Of a DNA stretch of 64,000 nucleotides, positions 25,100-34,430 are shown piece after piece; the first letter of the stretch is position 1, and each line of letters begins with the position of its first letter. The DNA is from Azospirillum sp. 412522. GTDB taxonomy: Bacteria > Pseudomonadota > Alphaproteobacteria > Azospirillales > Azospirillaceae. The translations under genes were made by a program, and so were the position numbers. The notes under the pieces are model-generated. The model was not told the DNA's origin. It worked only from the letters and a program-made list of their open reading frames with translations, and ran no database searches. The DNA lies in NCBI RefSeq assembly GCF_019805165.1, contig NZ_RWIJ01000009.1, positions 1 to 64,000 of the forward strand, given 5' to 3'.

Positions 25100-26476
25100 A
25101 TGATGGACGGGAAGTTCTTCGGCGACCTGCTGCAAACCATCGCCGACCGCGGCCGGGCGCTGATCCGGCCGCAGAAGGGCGGCAGCGGGCCGGCCCTCTC
25201 GCCACCCGACCTGATCGGGCTGTGTCAGGCGCTGCTCTCCGGCCGCGGCGAGGCGTCGGGCGTCGCCCTGGCGCAGGACGTGTTCACCCGTTACCGCGCC
25301 CTGGGTCCGGAGGGGCGGCGGCAGTTCCTGGCCACCCTGGCGGAGCGGTTCGGCCCCGACCGCAAGCGGCTTGAGAAGGCGATCGCCGATTATGCCGCCG
25401 ATCCCAACGACCGCCGGGCCATCGAGTTGCACGTCGCCGCAGAGCCGCGCCGGCAGGAGCTGTTCCGCCGCCTCAACCTGGCCCCCGGCGGCACCCATGC
25501 GCTGGTCCGCATGCGGGAGGAGGCGTTGCGCGACGCAGCGGCGATTCCCGGCTACGAGGCGGTCGACGCCGACTTCACCCACCTGTTCTCCTCCTGGTTC
25601 AACCGCGGCTTCCTGGTGCTGCGGCGGATCGACTGGTCCACCCCGGCCAATATCCTGCAAAAGATCATCCGCTACGAGGCGGTGCACGCCATCCACGATT
25701 GGGAGGACCTGCGCCGCCGGCTGGAGCCGCCCGACCGCCGCTGCTTCGCCTTCTTCCACCCCCAACTGGTCGACGAACCGCTGATCTTCGTCGAGGTGGC
25801 GCTGACCCGCAACATCGCGTCGTCGATCTCCGAAGTGCTGTCGGAGGAGCGCAGCCCGATCGAAGCCGATCAGGCGACCACGGCGATCTTCTATTCGATT
25901 TCCAACTGCCAGGAGGGGCTGCGCGGCATCTCCTTCGGCAACTTCCTGATCAAGCAGGTGGTGCTGGAGCTGAGCCGCGACCTGCCGGGACTCAAGACCT
26001 TCGTCACGCTGTCGCCGGCGCCCGGCTTCGCCGGCTGGCTGGCGCGGGAGCGGACGAAGGAGGACGGGCTGCTGTCGGCCGAGGAGCGGGTGCGGCTGGC
26101 GACCCTCGACACTGCCGGCTGGCATGCCGATCCGGCGGTAGCGGAGGGGATGCGCCCCCTGCTGGAGTCCGTCGCCGCCCGCTATTTCCTCAAGGCCAAG
26201 GCGCCCAACCGCCGTCCGGTCGATCCGGTCGCCCGTTTCCACCTCGGCAACGGTGCGCGGCTGGAGCGGATCAACCCGATGGGGGATCTATCGCCCAAGG
26301 GGCTGAAGCAGGCGCAGGGGCTGATGGTCAACTACCTCTACGACCTGCGGACCATCGAGCGGAACCACGAAAGCTATGCCGAACATGGCAAGGTCGCCGC
26401 CTCCGCCGCGGTTGAGAAGCTGCTGACCGCCGATCCGGCGGCGGCCTCCCCCGCTCCGGTTACCGAGCGCGCCTGA
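25100..26476 (+). CDS. matA: Malonyl-CoA decarboxylase (MatA)
   Basis: MatA decarboxylates malonyl-CoA to acetyl-CoA. The 458-residue protein has the all-helical N-terminal domain and the GNAT-like C-terminal domain of the family, with conserved segments 'CFAFFHPQLVDEPLIFVEVAL', 'FYSISNCQEGLRGISFGNFLIKQ', 'TLSPAPGFAGWL' (catalytic Ser region) and 'DPVARFHLGNGARLERIN' (catalytic His region). A second ATG follows at once (25103). The gene is convergent with the isomerase gene and overlaps its 3' end by 17 bp. Confidence 0.94.
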   Translation: MMDGKFFGDLLQTIADRGRALIRPQKGGSGPALSPPDLIGLCQALLSGRGEASGVALAQDVFTRYRALGPEGRRQFLATLAERFGPDRKRLEKAIADYAADPNDRRAIELHVAAEPRRQELFRRLNLAPGGTHALVRMREEALRDAAAIPGYEAVDADFTHLFSSWFNRGFLVLRRIDWSTPANILQKIIRYEAVHAIHDWEDLRRRLEPPDRRCFAFFHPQLVDEPLIFVEVALTRNIASSISEVLSEERSPIEADQATTAIFYSISNCQEGLRGISFGNFLIKQVVLELSRDLPGLKTFVTLSPAPGFAGWLARERTKEDGLLSAEERVRLATLDTAGWHADPAVAEGMRPLLESVAARYFLKAKAPNRRPVDPVARFHLGNGARLERINPMGDLSPKGLKQAQGLMVNYLYDLRTIERNHESYAEHGKVAASAAVEKLLTADPAAASPAPVTERA

Positions 26477-27257
26477 CGGTTCCGTCCGGCGTGTTGCGGC
26501 CGGGTGGCTCGTATTCCGCCAGCAACGCCCCGGCGCCGGGAACCGCGGGGATCAGACCCAGACGGGTCAGCATGCCGTACACGGTGCAGACCGCCGTGGA
26601 GACTGTCGGGATGCCCAGCATCTCCTCGATGGGGCGGATCGCCGACAGGGACGGCATCTGCACGCAGGCCGAGGCGACAACGACGTCCGCCCCAGCCGTC
26701 TTCAGCGAACGCACGTCCTCGACCAGCCGCATGGGGTCCCGGCGGCCGACCTCCAGGTTGTCGGCGATCTCGAAACAGCGCCAGTCGATCACCTCGATCC
26801 CTTCATGCTCGATGTATGCCACCACCAGCTCGGTCAGGGGACGGGTATAGGGCGCCATCAGGGCGATGCGGCGCGCGCCGAGCGCCTTCAGCCCCTCGAC
26901 TAGCGCGCCGGCCGAGGTCATCACCGGCGCCGCGCAGTGGTTCGCGCGGGCGACTTCGGCCAGTTCCTGCTCCACTATGCGGTGGTGGCCGAGGCCCATC
27001 GCCATGATGGCGACGAGGCAGGCCGTGCTCATCACGTCGACGCGGGCGTCGGCGAGTTCGGCGGCACAGCGCAGGCCTTCACGATTCATCGCCTCCAGCT
27101 CCTCCTTCACCACGCGGTGCATGCGCATCCGGCTGGAATGGAAGGTGAAGCGCTCCGGCAGCACCGCCTCGCGGGCGCGCAGCATGGCCGGGATTTCGGT
27201 TTCCATGGTCGTGTTGGAACTGGGCACGATCTGCCCGATGCGGTAGGTCCGGGTCAT
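26460..27257 (-). CDS. Maleate cis-trans isomerase-like protein (Asp/Glu racemase superfamily)
   Basis: The 265-residue protein begins 'RIGQIVPSSNTTMETEIPAML', the substrate-loop signature of maleate isomerases and arylmalonate decarboxylases. It has both cysteines expected of isomerases, in 'MSTACLVAIM' and 'ASACVQMPS'. Maleate isomerase (for example NicE of nicotinate catabolism) converts maleate to fumarate. It is the last gene of the minus-strand operon, 12 bp after the MFS gene, so maleate is a likely pathway end product. Confidence 0.85.
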   Translation of the reverse strand: MTRTYRIGQIVPSSNTTMETEIPAMLRAREAVLPERFTFHSSRMRMHRVVKEELEAMNREGLRCAAELADARVDVMSTACLVAIMAMGLGHHRIVEQELAEVARANHCAAPVMTSAGALVEGLKALGARRIALMAPYTRPLTELVVAYIEHEGIEVIDWRCFEIADNLEVGRRDPMRLVEDVRSLKTAGADVVVASACVQMPSLSAIRPIEEMLGIPTVSTAVCTVYGMLTRLGLIPAVPGAGALLAEYEPPGRNTPDGTVRRAR

Positions 27258-27269
27258 GGTGCGGGCTCC

Positions 27270-28640
27270 TCAGCTGCGGGATCGGGCGGGTTGCGGGGGA
27301 AGGGCGCCGGCCATGCTGCCGGCCGTGCGCGGCAGCCGGCCAAGCGCCCAGAGCAGCAGGTTGCCGGCCAGCGCGATCAGGCACGGAATGGCGGCCACCA
27401 CCAGAAGGTCCGCGGTGGACCAGTTCAGGCGCATCAGTTCTCCGCCGATGACCGGCCCGAAGATCGATCCCAGCCGGCCGATGCCGAGCGCCCAGCCCGC
27501 ACCCGTCGAGCGAACCGGTGTCGGGTAGAAGGCGGCGGCGAGCGCGTTCAAGGCGGACTGTCCTCCCAGGATGCAGAAGCCGGCCACCGCGATCACCGCG
27601 CCCGCGACCCCCAGCGAGCCGGAGACCTGTCCGATCAGCGCCACGCCGAGTGCGCCGGCCAGCAGATTGATCGCCAGCGTCGGGCCGAAGCCGTGCCGGT
27701 CGACCAGCCAGCCGAGCAGCAGGTTGCCGACCAGCCCGCCGACCCAGAAGATCGTTCCCACCATCACCGCCGCCGAGGCGGGATGGCCGGCCTCCGTCAT
27801 GATCACCGGCAGCCAGTTGGCGAGGAAATAGGCGGCGAGCAGGTTCATGAAGTTCAGCAGCCACAGCAGCGGCGTTGCCACCGCCATCGTGCCGCGGAAC
27901 AGCTCCAGGATCGGCGCACCGCGCGCCGGACGGTCGGCCGCGGCCAGGATCGTGTCGTCGCGGATGGTCAGGTCCGGCTCGATCCGGGCAAGCCAGCGTC
28001 GCACCTGCTCCAGATTCCGCCCCCTCACCGTCAGGTATTGCAGGGATTCCGGCAGCAGGGCCAGCATCGCCATGCCCAGCAGCAGCGGGGCGGCCGCACC
28101 GGCGAGGAACACCGCATGCCAGCCATAGGCCGGGATGAGCAGGCCGGCAACGACCCCGCCCAAAGCGCCGCCGAGGATGAAGCCGGATGAGGCGACCATC
28201 ATCAGGGTGATGCGCACCCGCGCCGGGCTGAACTCCCCGGCCAGGGCCACGGCGTTCGGAACGATCGCACCCATGCACAGGCCGGTCAGGAAGCGCATCC
28301 ATCGCAGTTCCTCGACGCTGGCGGCCTGCGCCGTCGCGAAGCTGGTGAGTGCCAGGCACAGCATGGCGGCGATCAGCACCGGGCGGCGGCCGAACCGGTC
28401 GGCGATCATGCCCATGACCAGGGCACCCAGGGTCATGCCCAGCAACGCGGCACCGAATACGGTGCCGAGATCCGCCTTCCGGATGCCCCAGTCGCCGATG
28501 ATCGCCGGCGCCACATAGCCCATGGCCTGGACATCGAAACCGTCGACGATCATGCACAGGGTGCAGAGCGCGACGACGCGCAACTGCAGGCCGCCCAGCC
28601 GGCTGCGCCCGATGACGTCGGAGACGCTGACCGTGTTCAT
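27270..28640 (-). CDS. MFS transporter, aromatic acid:H+ symporter (AAHS) family
   Basis: The 456-residue, 12-helix protein has AAHS signatures: 'DGFDVQAMGYVAPAI' in helix 1, 'GADRFGRRP'-type loop 2-3 (here 'GMIADRFGRRPVL') and 'GWLVDRHGFGP' in the second half. Aromatic-acid transporters such as PcaK and BenK share this pattern, including the acidic residue in helix 1. Its start overlaps the stop of the monooxygenase gene (28637-28640). It is the likely uptake system for the operon's substrate. Confidence 0.9.
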   Translation of the reverse strand: MNTVSVSDVIGRSRLGGLQLRVVALCTLCMIVDGFDVQAMGYVAPAIIGDWGIRKADLGTVFGAALLGMTLGALVMGMIADRFGRRPVLIAAMLCLALTSFATAQAASVEELRWMRFLTGLCMGAIVPNAVALAGEFSPARVRITLMMVASSGFILGGALGGVVAGLLIPAYGWHAVFLAGAAAPLLLGMAMLALLPESLQYLTVRGRNLEQVRRWLARIEPDLTIRDDTILAAADRPARGAPILELFRGTMAVATPLLWLLNFMNLLAAYFLANWLPVIMTEAGHPASAAVMVGTIFWVGGLVGNLLLGWLVDRHGFGPTLAINLLAGALGVALIGQVSGSLGVAGAVIAVAGFCILGGQSALNALAAAFYPTPVRSTGAGWALGIGRLGSIFGPVIGGELMRLNWSTADLLVVAAIPCLIALAGNLLLWALGRLPRTAGSMAGALPPQPARSRS

Positions 28641-29791
28641 GCCGTCCTCCCCAGGGGTTCGTCGGTGTTCTGCGCCTCGTAGGCGGCGGTGAAGTGCGGA
28701 TCGCGGCGTCGCAGATCCTCGTGGCTGACCTGCCCGGTGCGCCGCATGTAGTCGTAGGCGAAGCCGACGGGGTCGAGGTGGAGCTTGCCGGCGACCGTCT
28801 CGTACCAGTCCAGGCTGCGCGCGGCGGCTCCCTGGAAGCTGGAGGAGGACCGGCGGCGCTGCGCTTCGAAGGCGGCGAAGGCGGCTGGCAGGTCGCCGGG
28901 ATGGTCGACGATCCCGCGGTGAAGCGCGATGGCGTCCTGCATGGCCATGCGGGTGCCGGACCCCAGCGAGAAATGCACGGTGCGCAGCGCGTCGCCCAGA
29001 AGCACGACGTTTGCGTGGTGCCAGCGTTCGTTGCGCACGATGTTCGCCTCGAACCAGTGCGACCGGTTGGTCAGCAACGGGTTGCTGCCGAGGTCGGCAT
29101 GGAATATCTCGGCGCAGGCGCGGCTGCTCTCCTCCTCGCTCATCCGGTCGAAGCCGGCGCGCAGCCACGTCTCCGGATCGACCTCGACCAGGAAGGTGCT
29201 GAACTCCGGGCTGTACTGGTAGCTGTGGGCGATGAAGACGCCCGCCGTGGTTTCGCGGAAGATCAGCGAGACGGGATGGAAGCGCTGGCGCGTGCCGTAC
29301 CAGGCGAACTTGTTGCGTCGCCGTTCGAAGCTGGGGCGGAACTGTTCGGCATAGTGCAGGCGCACCGCGCTGTTGGCGCCGTCGGCCCCGACCAGCAGGT
29401 CGGCGTCACGCGCCAGCGCGTCGATGTCCGTGACGCGTTCGCCGTGGCGGATCTCCACGCCCACCCGCAGGCAGGCCTGCTCCAGCGTTTCCAGCATCGC
29501 GAGCCGGGCGGTGCGGGAAAAGTGATTGCCGTGGATCTGCACGCGGGTGTCGCGATGCACGATCTCCATATAGTCGCAGCATTCGTGCCCGGCGGTGAAT
29601 TCGGCGAAGAAATCCGGGTCCGCCTCCTTCAAAAAGGAAAGGCCGACGTCGGAGAAAACGACACCCCAGCCGTAGGTGGCGCCCCGCGGGTTCTGTTCCA
29701 GGATTTGGATGTCGTGCGACGGGTCGTGCTTCTTGGCGAGCAGGGCGAAATAAAGGCCGGCCGGGCCGCCTCCGATGATGGTGATCTTCAT
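28637..29791 (-). CDS. FAD-dependent aryl-CoA-type monooxygenase (salicylyl-CoA 5-hydroxylase-like)
   Basis: The 384-residue flavoprotein has the FAD motif 'IIGGGPAGLYFALLAKK', the DG motif 'DLLVGADGANS' and the GD motif 'VVLLGDALRTVHFSLGSGTRMAMQD'. The opening 'GGGPAGLYFALL', the following 'YGWGVVFSD' and the 'SLGSGTRMAMQDAIAL' segment are those of the N-terminal domain of salicylyl-CoA/anthraniloyl-CoA hydroxylases rather than of p-hydroxybenzoate hydroxylase. It has only the monooxygenase domain. An AMP ligase and a thioesterase gene lie beside it, so a CoA-bound aromatic or heteroaromatic acid is the probable substrate. Confidence 0.82.
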   Translation of the reverse strand: MKITIIGGGPAGLYFALLAKKHDPSHDIQILEQNPRGATYGWGVVFSDVGLSFLKEADPDFFAEFTAGHECCDYMEIVHRDTRVQIHGNHFSRTARLAMLETLEQACLRVGVEIRHGERVTDIDALARDADLLVGADGANSAVRLHYAEQFRPSFERRRNKFAWYGTRQRFHPVSLIFRETTAGVFIAHSYQYSPEFSTFLVEVDPETWLRAGFDRMSEEESSRACAEIFHADLGSNPLLTNRSHWFEANIVRNERWHHANVVLLGDALRTVHFSLGSGTRMAMQDAIALHRGIVDHPGDLPAAFAAFEAQRRRSSSSFQGAAARSLDWYETVAGKLHLDPVGFAYDYMRRTGQVSHEDLRRRDPHFTAAYEAQNTDEPLGRTA

Positions 29792-30270
29792 GCCGGACCT
29801 CCTTCCGCCGCGCAGGCGGCTTGGTAGCGTTCCAGCGCCTGCCGGAATGCCGGGGGGATGTCGATGGAGCGGCGTTCGCCGCGGGCGACGCAGACCGGGG
29901 TCAGATGCGCCAGGAACGCGATGTCGCCGTCGAGCGTGCGGGCGCAGATCCGCAGCACATAGGTGCGGTTCCGGATTTCCGCGACCGTGACGGTCATCTC
30001 GAACTCCTCGTCCGGCCGCAGCGACCGGCGGAAGTCGAAGTCGAGCGCGCGGGTGGGCGTGCCGAACCCCTGCTCGTCCTTGGCGCGCTGCGGGGTGGTG
30101 CCGAACAGGCTGCCGTAGAACAGCTCCGCGGCCGAGATGACGTATTCGCTGAAGGTGACGGTGTAGACGACGCCGGCCGGGTCGCATTCCCCCCATTTCA
30201 CCCGGCGGCGGATCACCAGGGGGTTGGTGCCGACGACGTATTCGGTTGCCGTGAAGTCGTTGGGGGTCAT
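29788..30270 (-). CDS. 4HBT-type acyl-CoA thioesterase (hotdog fold)
   Basis: The 160-residue protein has the hotdog thioesterase signature 'RRRVKWGECDPAGVVYTVTFSEYV', where Asp in 'ECDPAGVVY' is the catalytic residue of 4-hydroxybenzoyl-CoA thioesterases. It overlaps both the ligase gene (30267) and the monooxygenase gene (29788-29791). In this context it probably frees the hydroxylated acid from CoA after the monooxygenase acts. Confidence 0.88.
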   Translation of the reverse strand: MTPNDFTATEYVVGTNPLVIRRRVKWGECDPAGVVYTVTFSEYVISAAELFYGSLFGTTPQRAKDEQGFGTPTRALDFDFRRSLRPDEEFEMTVTVAEIRNRTYVLRICARTLDGDIAFLAHLTPVCVARGERRSIDIPPAFRQALERYQAACAAEGGPA

Positions 30271-31937
30271 GCCGCACCTGCCGTGGATTCAGCCGCCACC
30301 ATGTCGGCGATCAGTGTCTTCAGCGCCGGCTTGTCCAGCTTGCCGACGCGGGTGAGGGGGAACTCGTCCAGCACTTCGACGCGCTCCGGGCATTTGTATT
30401 TCGCGAGCCCGCAACCGGTCAGGAAGGCGCCCAGCTCCTGCACGTTCGGAGCCGGCATGCCGGGCCGCGTGACGATGAAGATGCAGCCCTTCTCGCCATA
30501 GACCGGATCGGGCATGGCGACCAGCTTGGCGTCGGCGACGCTGGGATGGCGGCTGACATAGGCCTCAACCTCTTCGCAGCCGATCTTCTCGCCACCGCGG
30601 TTGACGTTGTCGCGCAGGCGCCCTTCGAAGGCGTAGCAGGTCTGCCCGTTCACGACATGGGCCGTCATGATGTCGCCCGTGCGGTAGAAGCCGTCGGACG
30701 TGAAGGCCCCGGCGTTCGCCGCCGGGTTGTCGAGATAGCCGCGCAGGCTGGACGGGCCGCGGAAGCACAGCTCGCCCATCTGGCCGGGCGGCACCGGGGT
30801 CTCGGTTCCCGGTTCGAGCAGCCGGATCTCGTCGAACGGACAGCCGGAGGTGCCCTGCGTGCGGTGCCGCCGCTCCGCCGGGGCGTCCGCCGGCGAGCCG
30901 AGAAGCAACCCCTCGGTGATGCCGTAGAGGTTGGAGCAGGGCACGCCGATGTGCTCCTCCAGCTTGTCGGCGCGGCTCATCGTCGCGAACAGCCGGAGGG
31001 AGGACAAATCGTGCCGCCGGATCTCCGCATAGCCCATCAGCTGCGGCGCGATGGGGCCGACCGACAGTGCGTGGGTGACGCGGTGCGCCTCGATCAGCTC
31101 CAGCATGCGCCGGATGTCGACCTTCGGCATCAGAACGACGGTCGCACCGCCGAGCATCATCGGCATCAGCGCATAGACCTGGGCGGCATTGTGCAGCAGG
31201 GGCAGCGACCACAGGATGCGGCTGTCCGCCGTCATCCCGTAGAGCCCCATCAGGTGCCGCACATGACCGAGATATTCGGCATGGAAGCGCGGAATGATCT
31301 TGGGCAGTCCGGTCGTGCCGCCGGACAGCTGGAAGGTCAGGACGTCCTGCGGACCGAAGGGCATGCCGGCCAGCCGGTCGCGCGCCGTTTCCGCCGGAAC
31401 GGCGGCGAGCAGATCCTCCAGCGCCAGTCCGGCGGACCTCCCGCCCCGCGCGACCACGAGATGTTGCAGGCCGGGGTGCCGTTCCATCATGGACACGGCG
31501 AAACCGACGAGGTCGAAGCGGCTGAAGTCGGCCTGGACGAAGTAGCCGCGGGCGCCGCTCTGCCGGGCCAGCTCGCCGATCTCCACCTCGCGGTGCTGCG
31601 GCAGCGTGCAGACGGGGACAATCCCCGCCTTGAAGCAGGCGGCGAGCGCGATGACGGTCTCGACCGTCGTGCCCATCTGGAATATCGCGCGGTCGCCGGC
31701 GGCAAGGCCCAGCGCCAGCAGCGCCGCGGCCAGCCGGTCGCTCGTCCCGTCCAGTTCGGCGAAGGTCACGGTCCGCTCGTCGCCGATCAGAGCCGGCTTG
31801 TCGGGATGGCGCGCCGCGGTGGCGCGCAGCGCGTCCCCGACCGTGGACGGGATCCAGGCTCCGTCGGCAAGGTATCGCTCGGCCTGATCGGCCGGCGTGT
31901 AGACGACTCCGCTTATGGGATTCCGGATTCCTGTCAT
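30267..31937 (-). CDS. Aryl-AMP/CoA ligase (DhbE/SdgA-like ANL enzyme)
   Basis: The 556-residue ANL enzyme resembles 2,3-dihydroxybenzoate/salicylate adenylating enzymes: 'FQLSGGTTGLPKIIPRFHAEYL' (P-loop), 'SNLYGITEGLLLGSP', 'YRTGDI', 'NRGGEKIGCEEVEAYVSRHP' and the C-terminal 'FPLTRVGKLDKPAL' with the catalytic lysine. It would activate an aromatic acid as the acyl-adenylate and possibly transfer it to CoA. It is coupled by overlap to the thioesterase gene. Use in siderophore synthesis is unlikely because no NRPS or isochorismate genes are nearby. Confidence 0.87.
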   Translation of the reverse strand: MTGIRNPISGVVYTPADQAERYLADGAWIPSTVGDALRATAARHPDKPALIGDERTVTFAELDGTSDRLAAALLALGLAAGDRAIFQMGTTVETVIALAACFKAGIVPVCTLPQHREVEIGELARQSGARGYFVQADFSRFDLVGFAVSMMERHPGLQHLVVARGGRSAGLALEDLLAAVPAETARDRLAGMPFGPQDVLTFQLSGGTTGLPKIIPRFHAEYLGHVRHLMGLYGMTADSRILWSLPLLHNAAQVYALMPMMLGGATVVLMPKVDIRRMLELIEAHRVTHALSVGPIAPQLMGYAEIRRHDLSSLRLFATMSRADKLEEHIGVPCSNLYGITEGLLLGSPADAPAERRHRTQGTSGCPFDEIRLLEPGTETPVPPGQMGELCFRGPSSLRGYLDNPAANAGAFTSDGFYRTGDIMTAHVVNGQTCYAFEGRLRDNVNRGGEKIGCEEVEAYVSRHPSVADAKLVAMPDPVYGEKGCIFIVTRPGMPAPNVQELGAFLTGCGLAKYKCPERVEVLDEFPLTRVGKLDKPALKTLIADMVAAESTAGAA

Positions 31938-31977
31938 CTCTGTCCTCCCCTCGATGCGTTTTGATGCACGGGCCGCC

Positions 31978-32853
31978 TTAAGCAGCGGGGGCGATGACGA
32001 CGCGGTCGCGGTCGAAGATCTCGATCCGGCCGCGGATGCCGCCGGTGAAAAGTCCGTACCAGACCGCCGGCTTCAGCCCGAGTGCGCGACGCTGGAACTC
32101 GACCGGCCCTTCGGCATCGATACGGTCGTGGGCGTCCAGTGCGGTGACGGTGCAGTCGCCGCGCCCGCGGGCCGCGCGGGTCAGGCTGGCGAATTCCTCC
32201 AGCCGCGGCACGAAGATGCTGACCGCCGCGGCGGGGCCGCCGTCCGCATCGAGCAACCTGGACTTTCGTGTCCAGATCTCGTCGACGGCGACGACGCGCC
32301 GGCCTTCGGCGGATGCCGCGTCCTCCGCGTCCAGGGCGGCCCGCAGGGTCAGGGCGGCGTCGGTGGCGTCGATGGCGTTCAGCGGCCGCAGCTTGCGGGT
32401 GATCTCCACGAAATAGCCGTTGGGATCGCGCACGTAGATGGACTCGATCACCTCGTGCGTGGTCTCCACCGAGACCGTCAGACCTTCGGCTTCCAGGCGC
32501 CGCTTCCAGTCCTTCAGCTCCTCCTCACTGTCGACGAGCCAGGCGGTGTGGGTCGCATCGAAGACATGGTCGTCCGGCAGCGGCGGCATCGCCGCGCGCC
32601 CTTCCAGCGCCTCCGGCTGGTCGGATCCGAGATAATAGAAGAAGGCGATCGTGCTGCCGTTGCCGCTGTCGAAGAAGAAATGCAGGAAGTCGGGATGGGT
32701 GGCCGGTCCCCAGCCGCGCGCCGAGATGACATGGACGAGCGGCAGGCCCAGCTTGTCGCGGTAGAACTCCACGGTTTCGCGCAGTTTCCAGGTCGGGCGG
32801 GCGGTATGGTCCACGCCGCGCAGGCGGAGCCTGGTCGCAGGTTGGTCAAGCAT
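31978..32853 (-). CDS. VOC-superfamily metalloprotein (glyoxalase/extradiol dioxygenase-like)
   Basis: The 291-residue protein has a VOC module with three likely metal ligands: His in 'RGVDHTARPTW', His in 'DATHTAWLVD' and Glu in 'DPNGYFVEITRKL'. Residues about 155-291 do not look like a second VOC module and were not recognised. They contain 'DEIWTRKSRLLDADGG' and 'RGRIEIFDRDRVVI'. Position between the ligase and an alpha/beta hydrolase suggests a ring-cleavage or isomerisation step. No cupin gentisate dioxygenase is encoded nearby. It lies 40 bp upstream of the ligase gene. Confidence 0.75.
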   Translation of the reverse strand: MLDQPATRLRLRGVDHTARPTWKLRETVEFYRDKLGLPLVHVISARGWGPATHPDFLHFFFDSGNGSTIAFFYYLGSDQPEALEGRAAMPPLPDDHVFDATHTAWLVDSEEELKDWKRRLEAEGLTVSVETTHEVIESIYVRDPNGYFVEITRKLRPLNAIDATDAALTLRAALDAEDAASAEGRRVVAVDEIWTRKSRLLDADGGPAAAVSIFVPRLEEFASLTRAARGRGDCTVTALDAHDRIDAEGPVEFQRRALGLKPAVWYGLFTGGIRGRIEIFDRDRVVIAPAA

Positions 32854-32886
32854 GCTGGTCTCCTTGAATTCTATCGTTCGCGGCGC

Positions 32887-34173
32887 TCAGCCGCCGAAAT
32901 GGTCGCGCAGCCACCCGCCGACCGCCCGGCCGGCGGCGTAGCGCCCAGGCTCCTCGTCCGGGGTCAGCGCGCGGCCGTGGTGGTCGCCGCGGATGCGCAG
33001 ATGGGTCTTGCGTCGCGTGGCGAAGCCGTCGAACAGCGCCGCGGCCGTCGATGGGAAGGTCGAGACGTCGCCGGTGTACTCGACCAGCAGCAACGGCTGC
33101 TCGACGGCTGCCGCGGTCTTGTGCAGGGAGGCGTTCGACGACAGGCCCGACCAGGTCGAGAGCCACGCCTCGGGGGAGCAGACGCGGGCGAAGCCGACCG
33201 CGCCGTAGTTGGAGGCGAAGGGATCCCGCCCCCACAGCGTGCCATAGCCGCGGTCGGACGGATCGAGGCTCAAATCGAAGCAGCGCAGATCGGCGTCGGT
33301 CCGCCAAACGGTCATCAGTGGCGTGTGGGCACCGCGCCGCCGGTCGTCGATGCTGCCGGTCTCCTTGGCGCGCTTGCGCGCCGCCAGCCGTTCCCCGATC
33401 AGGGCACGCGCCCGTTCGTCCAGGCGCGCGACCCGGTCCTGCTGCGCGGACCGGTAGCGTTCGACGAAGTCCGGGGTGTAGCGGGACGGTCCCGGAGGCT
33501 CCGCGAAGCCGTTGGCCGGGCTGAAGGGGTCGAGCGCCGGGTCCACCGACAGCGCGTCGTCCTCGTCGGTCACCGACGGGTCGATGCATCCCATCAGCAG
33601 CATGCCCTGGCCGGGGTGTGGAGCGACCAGCACCAGCCCATCCGCCACCGGCATCTCAAGCGACGCGAGATTGGTCGCCCGCCCGCCGGGCGTGCGGGCG
33701 ATCCGCCGCTCCGGCGCCAGCTGCGACTGCTGCATGTAGAAGGCGTAGAGACTGCCGCCGCCCGAGTTGCCGAGCAGCACGATGCGGCGGAAACCCTGGC
33801 TGCGCAGGAAGGACAACCCGGCGGCGACGTCGAACAGGGCCGTCTCGTGCTCAAGCCGGCTGTCGTTGCCGACGGAGCGCGGCGACTGTGACCAGGCGGC
33901 GAAGCCGGCCTCCACGATGTCCGGGACAAGGTAATGGCAGGCCATGAATTCCCGCGGGTGCATGATGCACACGACCGTGTCGCTGCGCCCGCGGACATAA
34001 AGCGTGCCCCCGGTCGCCGCCCGGTCGGCCGTGCGCAGCGCCACGTTGCGGGTCAGCGTGCCGTCGGGAAGGTCGCGCGGGTTCCAATCGGTGTTGAGAA
34101 ATCCCGCCGTCGCCGCCTGATCCGCTGACTGATGTGCGGCAGGCGCAGGGATGCCCGAAGTCGGCATGTCCAT
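32887..34173 (-). CDS. Alpha/beta hydrolase of the aryl-CoA operon
   Basis: The 428-residue protein has an alpha/beta-hydrolase nucleophile elbow 'LLGNSGGGSLYAFY' (Ser about 120) and a histidine in 'RIRGDHHGRALTPDE' near the C-terminus, with an acid in 'EYTGDVSTF'. The insert between strands is long (about 200 residues). It may hydrolyse a ring-cleavage product or an ester/amide precursor. It is the first gene of the minus-strand operon, directly after the palindromic operator region. Start: ATG 34173 lies against a GGAGAGG stretch. ATG 34167 has better spacing and is an equal candidate. Confidence 0.78.
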   Translation of the reverse strand: MDMPTSGIPAPAAHQSADQAATAGFLNTDWNPRDLPDGTLTRNVALRTADRAATGGTLYVRGRSDTVVCIMHPREFMACHYLVPDIVEAGFAAWSQSPRSVGNDSRLEHETALFDVAAGLSFLRSQGFRRIVLLGNSGGGSLYAFYMQQSQLAPERRIARTPGGRATNLASLEMPVADGLVLVAPHPGQGMLLMGCIDPSVTDEDDALSVDPALDPFSPANGFAEPPGPSRYTPDFVERYRSAQQDRVARLDERARALIGERLAARKRAKETGSIDDRRRGAHTPLMTVWRTDADLRCFDLSLDPSDRGYGTLWGRDPFASNYGAVGFARVCSPEAWLSTWSGLSSNASLHKTAAAVEQPLLLVEYTGDVSTFPSTAAALFDGFATRRKTHLRIRGDHHGRALTPDEEPGRYAAGRAVGGWLRDHFGG

Positions 34174-34285
34174 CCTCTCCCTTTCGAAGGGCGGCGCGAT
34201 CCGCCCGTATGTTGGTCTTGAGGCAGGCCGGCATGGCTGTTCACTGATGCTGCCCGCCCTGCATATTTGACATCGTGACGAATAA

Positions 34286-34301
34286 TTGACGGTACCGTCA
34301 A
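34286..34301. promoter_or_regulatory. TetR-type operator 1 (TTGACG-GTAC-CGTCAA)
   Basis: A 16-bp perfect palindrome lies in the divergent region between the alpha/beta hydrolase and the TetR gene, 113 bp from the hydrolase start. Its six-base arms recur exactly at 34431. Confidence 0.75.
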
Positions 34302-34430
34302 TAGGTGGAAATTCCTGTCAAGGCGCGATTTGTCGCACATGCGCTGTGGTCATTGCCGTTCGGCGCAATGTTTTCAAAGCCTTCGTTCCTGGCAGCGGCA
34401 GAAGCGCCCGTCTGTCAGCGCTTCAAAAAT

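Noticed and set aside
30267..31937. Aryl-AMP ligase as part of a siderophore cluster
   Set aside because: No isochorismate, NRPS or export genes are nearby. The gene is coupled to thioesterase and monooxygenase genes, which fits catabolism.
34286..34301. Fnr/NnrR-type box before the TetR gene
   Set aside because: The half-sites TTGAC/GTCAA are 6 bp apart rather than 4, and the six-base arms recur as a TetR-like pair, so it is treated as a TetR operator.
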